This document shows positions 7,536-10,470 of a stretch of DNA of 10,470 nt, piece by piece. The notes beneath the pieces were generated by a model. That model was not told the origin of the DNA, did not search any database, and was given only the letters and a program-made list of their open reading frames with translations. This DNA comes from Tetmemena sp. SeJ-2015 (taxonomy: Eukaryota > Ciliophora > Spirotrichea > Sporadotrichida > Oxytrichidae). Made by a program: the position numbers and the translations under genes. Location of the stretch: the NCBI GenBank assembly GCA_027382625.1, contig JAJKFJ010025069.1, positions 1-10,470 on the forward strand. The letters run 5' to 3'. Each line of letters starts with the position of its first letter. The stretch's first letter is position 1.

Positions 7536-7893
7536 ATTTAATACAGATAAATTATCTATATAATAATAGAGTATAATAGAAGATTTTTCTCATAAACTAT
7601 CTCTACTCAACCCAATGTTATAAAAGTAAAGGTAAGTTGAAACATCAAAATCCATACAAATTTAAATTTTTTTTGAATTCCCCATTCAAGAACCTTTTAG
7701 CTACGACTTCAAAATATGACTCAGAGGCAGTGTAGGTAAGCTTGGGGTCGTAGTTTCTCAGTGACATAAACTTATGTCCTACAAAGTTTTCTAACTTCTT
7801 ACTATTATGCAAGGATATTTTCTATTAAATACTCAAGATTCGATAAGTACTAATGTTCCTTAATTATATTAATATCCTAACTATTTTTAAGGT
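7536..7893. other. Intergenic region between the outer 57-kDa and 22-kDa relics
   Basis: It occupies the same position as 4946-5401 in the inner element but is shorter and AT-rich, with no convincing sequence similarity to it. No gene is supported. Remains of divergent promoters would be expected here. Confidence 0.5.
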
Positions 7894-8551
7894 ATATCTT
7901 AGAGAACATAGGCAAGCATCAATCAAACACATATAATCAACAGCAAGCACCTTGAAGAAAATTTCACCTCAAAGAGTCACCTCTGCTCATGTCTAAAGTA
8001 TTAAGGTAAGTAGTTCTCTATAACTAACTATTCTTTAGCTGGTTTCCATCTTCTTACAGAAGCGGACCAGCCTCATATTCCTTATAAATGTTCTCTCAGG
8101 CTAGAAACAGCTCTTGATGACATCTGAGTTGATTCATATCAATGCTCCTTATTATCCAGAGCTCTCAGTAGCCATCGTCTTAGAAATGATATAAGGAGAC
8201 AAGGAACTGCTAGGATATATAAACTACTATGACGACTCAGGAGATTTGCCAAAAAGGAACTTCTTACTCGCTATCTTAGGAACTCTTAGAGGCGATTTTT
8301 TTACAAACGTTTGTGCATTCATAGCAATAATGAAGAGTCTCGGGATAGCAAGAGGAGGAGAAGCTGGATATTATAGAGGTGACTCCAGAGATGCTTAAGA
8401 GCTTCGAGGCGCAAACTTTCTACTCAAGTAAAAACAAGAAGTTACTTAACGCTGCATAATGAGAAAAAAGGACTCTAGCTTTTCTGAAAATTAAGTCATC
8501 TGGTTAACGATAACAGAAGAAGAAAAGGTTAGAGATAAGCTACTCATATGA
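7894..8551 (+). pseudogene. Outer 22-kDa-like protein relic
   Basis: It aligns throughout with the inner 22-kDa-like gene: ASINQTHIINSKHLEENF, AGFHLL, INVLSGQK, NAPYYPELSV, GDKELLGYINYYDD, LPKRNFLLAIL, EEEKLDIIEVTPEML and ITEEEKVRDK. TAA replaces the inner CAA in KYQGK, and TAG replaces CAG in LSGQK, both silent if TAA/TAG mean Gln. Frames change near 8057, between 8300 and 8345, and near 8463. No ATG is found at the position of the inner start, so the left boundary is set from the alignment. It is closed by TGA at 8549-8551, 162 bp from the transposase stop, as in the inner element. Function is unknown. Confidence 0.8.
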
Positions 8552-8713
8552 AGGAGCTGCCAATGAGTTTAAAATAATAAGGCGAAGAGTAGGTGGATCG
8601 CGGCAGTAAGATCATGACAAATATACTATTAAATTCTTCAACCATTAAGAGACTTATATTGTGAGATTTAAAATGAGTAATATAAACTTAAAATACCTTA
8701 AATTTAAACTTAA
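8552..8713. other. Spacer between the convergent outer genes
   Basis: It is the counterpart of 4118-4278 and nearly the same length. The best-preserved part is 8670-8713 (TATAAACTTAAAATACCTTA followed by AATTTAAACTTAATC), which mirrors the inner element's sequence just after the transposase stop. Confidence 0.5.
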
Positions 8714-9729
8714 TCAAACTTAGTCTCTCTCAAGTATCTCCATTTTCTCATGGCTCTTGCAATGGTTCTCATAGAGTCAGTCGACCTTGTTGCTTCTAAG
8801 CTTCTCACTATGAAGCTCTAAAACTAACATTATCTACTCTGAAATATGCCATGGCGAGAGGACGCTTGTAGTTTGCCTTCTCTCGAGAGAAAACTTCCTG
8901 TATAGGATTGTAAGGAGATGAGTAAATCTCGATTTAACAATCAAGACAACCTTAAGAGGCAGGGCGAGAGTTATTAGCTTTAATATTATCCATGAAGAAC
9001 ACAAGCCTTTGTTCAGGATTCTTGCGTCTTAGGCACCTAAATTATGTCACTAGGGCTTCTATGTTAAAGGACATATCTCTGAGGGCGAACCCCTTAAGTT
9101 CAACACGATAGCTAATCATCACAGCGCTGTTATCGTGTTCAATTTAATACCTTCTTTTTAAAGGAGCTTATTCTGATAGCGCTTGCTCATGATCGTATAG
9201 TTGCTCGGTAAGACTTAAAGATGGTCTCGTCAAGGTATATGATGTCTACGATTTTTTTAGCTAGTACAAGGATTCTTTTGTATAAATAAACTTATGCCCT
9301 CAATATCTTCTTCTGCTTGTTTCTGCTTATGCTATAGTCGCTTCTCTGACTTTAAAATTGACTACATTAAGATCTTTCTGAGAATGCTCTTGGCGAATTG
9401 TCGATCAAGGAACTAAAGATGGTACTAAAGACATCTCTATGAGAGGGAAAGATGATTTAGATTTACAGAATGTGGCCTCTCAATAAGTAACAGAGATGCT
9501 CAAAATTCAGGGATGAATGTGCAATGATTTCTAGCTCTTGCATTATTCCCTTGCTGAGAGCTCTGCAGCTCACTCTATAGATAGTGAATTTTCCTACGCC
9601 ATTAGCTTGTTTGATATTTTTGTAAGTGGCATATACTAGGCTGCCAGCCTCTGGAGTCAATGTATGTTATCTCAAAAGTTTTATTCTTTATGTTAGCTCC
9701 TCTGGTATTGCTCTCCTCTTCATCATCAT
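8714..9729 (-). pseudogene. Outer DDE transposase relic, catalytic Glu replaced
   Basis: It runs from an ATG triplet run (9729-9721) to TGA at 8714-8716, about 338 codons, the same length as the inner copy. Shared blocks: LTPEAGS (inner LTPTEDS), ANGVG, SDYSIS, IIYLDETIFKSYRATIRS, GIKLNT, LKGFALRDMS, NPEQRLVFFMDN, NPIQEVFS and LYENHCKSHEKME. The first two catalytic Asp are present (LDE, MDN). The third position, NPIE in the inner copy, is NPIQ here (CAG at 8898-8900), and about five residues are missing before it. Defects include TGA replacing Trp in the IRSW block, two frameshifts soon after it, more frame breaks near the C-terminus and another TGA before LYEN. It faces the 22-kDa relic tail to tail. 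It would be inactive. Confidence 0.88.
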
Positions 9730-9743
9730 ATTTAGGTCAAATA
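9729..9743. repeat. Outer element, right terminal inverted repeat core
   Basis: TATTTAGGTCAAATA is the exact inverse of 1601-1615 and lies immediately upstream of the outer transposase start. The sequence outward (AAGAATTGATGATGACAG) resembles the inner element's right end, so the true terminus is put near 9770. Confidence 0.75.
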
Positions 9744-9770
9744 AGAATTGATGATGACAGAATTTTAAAG

Positions 9771-10470
9771 TGTAAAATATACAGATTCACAATTACAAGA
9801 CAGAATTCTATTAATTCCCAATAATAATTCCAATAGTTATTTAATAGCTTACCTAGAAAGTTCACTACAAGAGATGGCTAAAATCTTATGGGAACATCAA
9901 TTTACTGTGATAATCAAAGATTTTATTACTGATTGGACTCAAATGCTGTAAATAATGTATATTGATGGAAATAAAAAGTTAAGGATATCTATCATCCGAT
10001 AAAAGAAGAGGAAATGCAAAAATAAAAGGAAAAATATCCCTAAATTAATTTATAATTTTTGAGACAACTGCATCTATCCTAAAGCACTTTTCTCATATTC
10101 TACTCTAAAATCAAACTAAATAAGCATTCTCACTTTCATTAGAAGTCCTACTTGTAATTGAAATCTTTCTTTTATATGCTATTTTTATTTTGCAATTTAA
10201 AAACTCTCAATAAACTAATCTTATTTGTTTTATATTATGAATCTCTGAAAAAGATTTATTGGTTTTAACCTATCTTTATTTATCCTTCTTTATTAATATT
10301 TTTTAAAAACTAATCCTTAGATTGCTTTTAAGCAATAATAAATATAATATTGTAAGAATCAGGGGTGAAGTCAAAATTAAATACAAAAGAGATTAGGAAA
10401 GGTCAAAAAGTCTCCTTAGAATCGCTGGATAGTTCTAGACCTCGCTAGCTGAAAATCCGACCCTCTAGCT
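9771..10470. other. AT-rich flank right of the outer transposon
   Basis: No recognisable gene. One ciliate-code open frame (9751-10062, plus, 103 codons) overlaps the presumed element end and is not convincing by itself. A perfect 7-bp hairpin, ATTGCTT-TT-AAGCAAT, lies at 10321-10336. From about 10390 to the window edge the DNA becomes noticeably GC-richer, which may be the edge of another element. Confidence 0.5.

Larger units (their letters stand above)
1562..9770 (-). mobile_element. Outer TBE-like transposon, old and interrupted
   Basis: This degenerate element carries relics of the same three genes as the inner element: transposase (minus, 8714-9729), 22-kDa-like gene (plus, 7894-8551) and a 57-kDa-like gene (minus) split into 1662-3042 and 7026-7535. 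Removing the inner element and the 380-bp insert leaves about 3.84 kb, close to the inner element's size. Its left and right ends share a perfect 15-bp inverted repeat (1601-1615 against 9729-9743). The exact outer ends are estimates: TTTGAAAA at 1562-1569 and TTTTAAAG at 9763-9770 resemble the inner element's TTTTCAAATC end. No telomeric C4A4 tracts remain, and no flanking target duplication could be defined. Orientation is given by the transposase strand. Confidence 0.85.

Noticed and set aside
1..10470. CRISPR array, rRNA or tRNA genes, bacterial-type operons
   Set aside because: No spaced repeat array, no cloverleaf or rRNA core was recognised, and the genetic code and gene set point to a ciliate.

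Overview
The window looks like germline (micronuclear) DNA of a spirotrich ciliate of the Oxytricha/Stylonychia kind. TAA and TAG are read as glutamine and TGA is the only stop: conserved reading frames run through TAA/TAG, and where two related gene copies are compared, CAA or CAG in one stands opposite TAA or TAG in the other. All gene-like sequence belongs to transposons with the three-gene set described for telomere-bearing elements (TBEs) of Oxytricha: a DDE transposase ('42 kDa'), a protein of unknown role ('22 kDa'), and a zinc-finger plus kinase-like protein ('57 kDa'). This family assignment comes from translation and gene order; no database search was possible.

Layout. 1-1561 is AT-rich DNA with no convincing gene but several hairpins and palindromes. 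An old outer TBE-like element runs from about 1562 to about 9770, with its transposase on the minus strand at the right end. A second, inner TBE-like element (about 3043-7025, plus orientation, about 4.0 kb) sits inside the outer element's 57-kDa gene. The C-terminal part of that gene lies left of the inner element (1662-3042) and the N-terminal part lies right of it (7026-7535), both on the minus strand. Each part aligns with the corresponding part of the inner element's own 57-kDa gene, so the nesting can be read directly. The left part is further split by a 380-bp AT-rich insert (2435-2814) bounded by TATAT direct repeats. 9771-10470 is again AT-rich flank.

Gene order in both elements is transposase facing the 22-kDa gene tail to tail, with the 57-kDa gene diverging from the 22-kDa gene. 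The spacer between transposase and 22-kDa stops is about 160 bp in both copies. All six genes are broken by frameshifts or in-frame TGA codons, so they are annotated as pseudogenes. The inner element is visibly GC-richer and less damaged; the outer one has drifted toward the AT-rich flanks and its transposase has lost the third catalytic residue. The order inferred is outer insertion, decay, then the 380-bp and inner insertions (relative order of the last two unknown).
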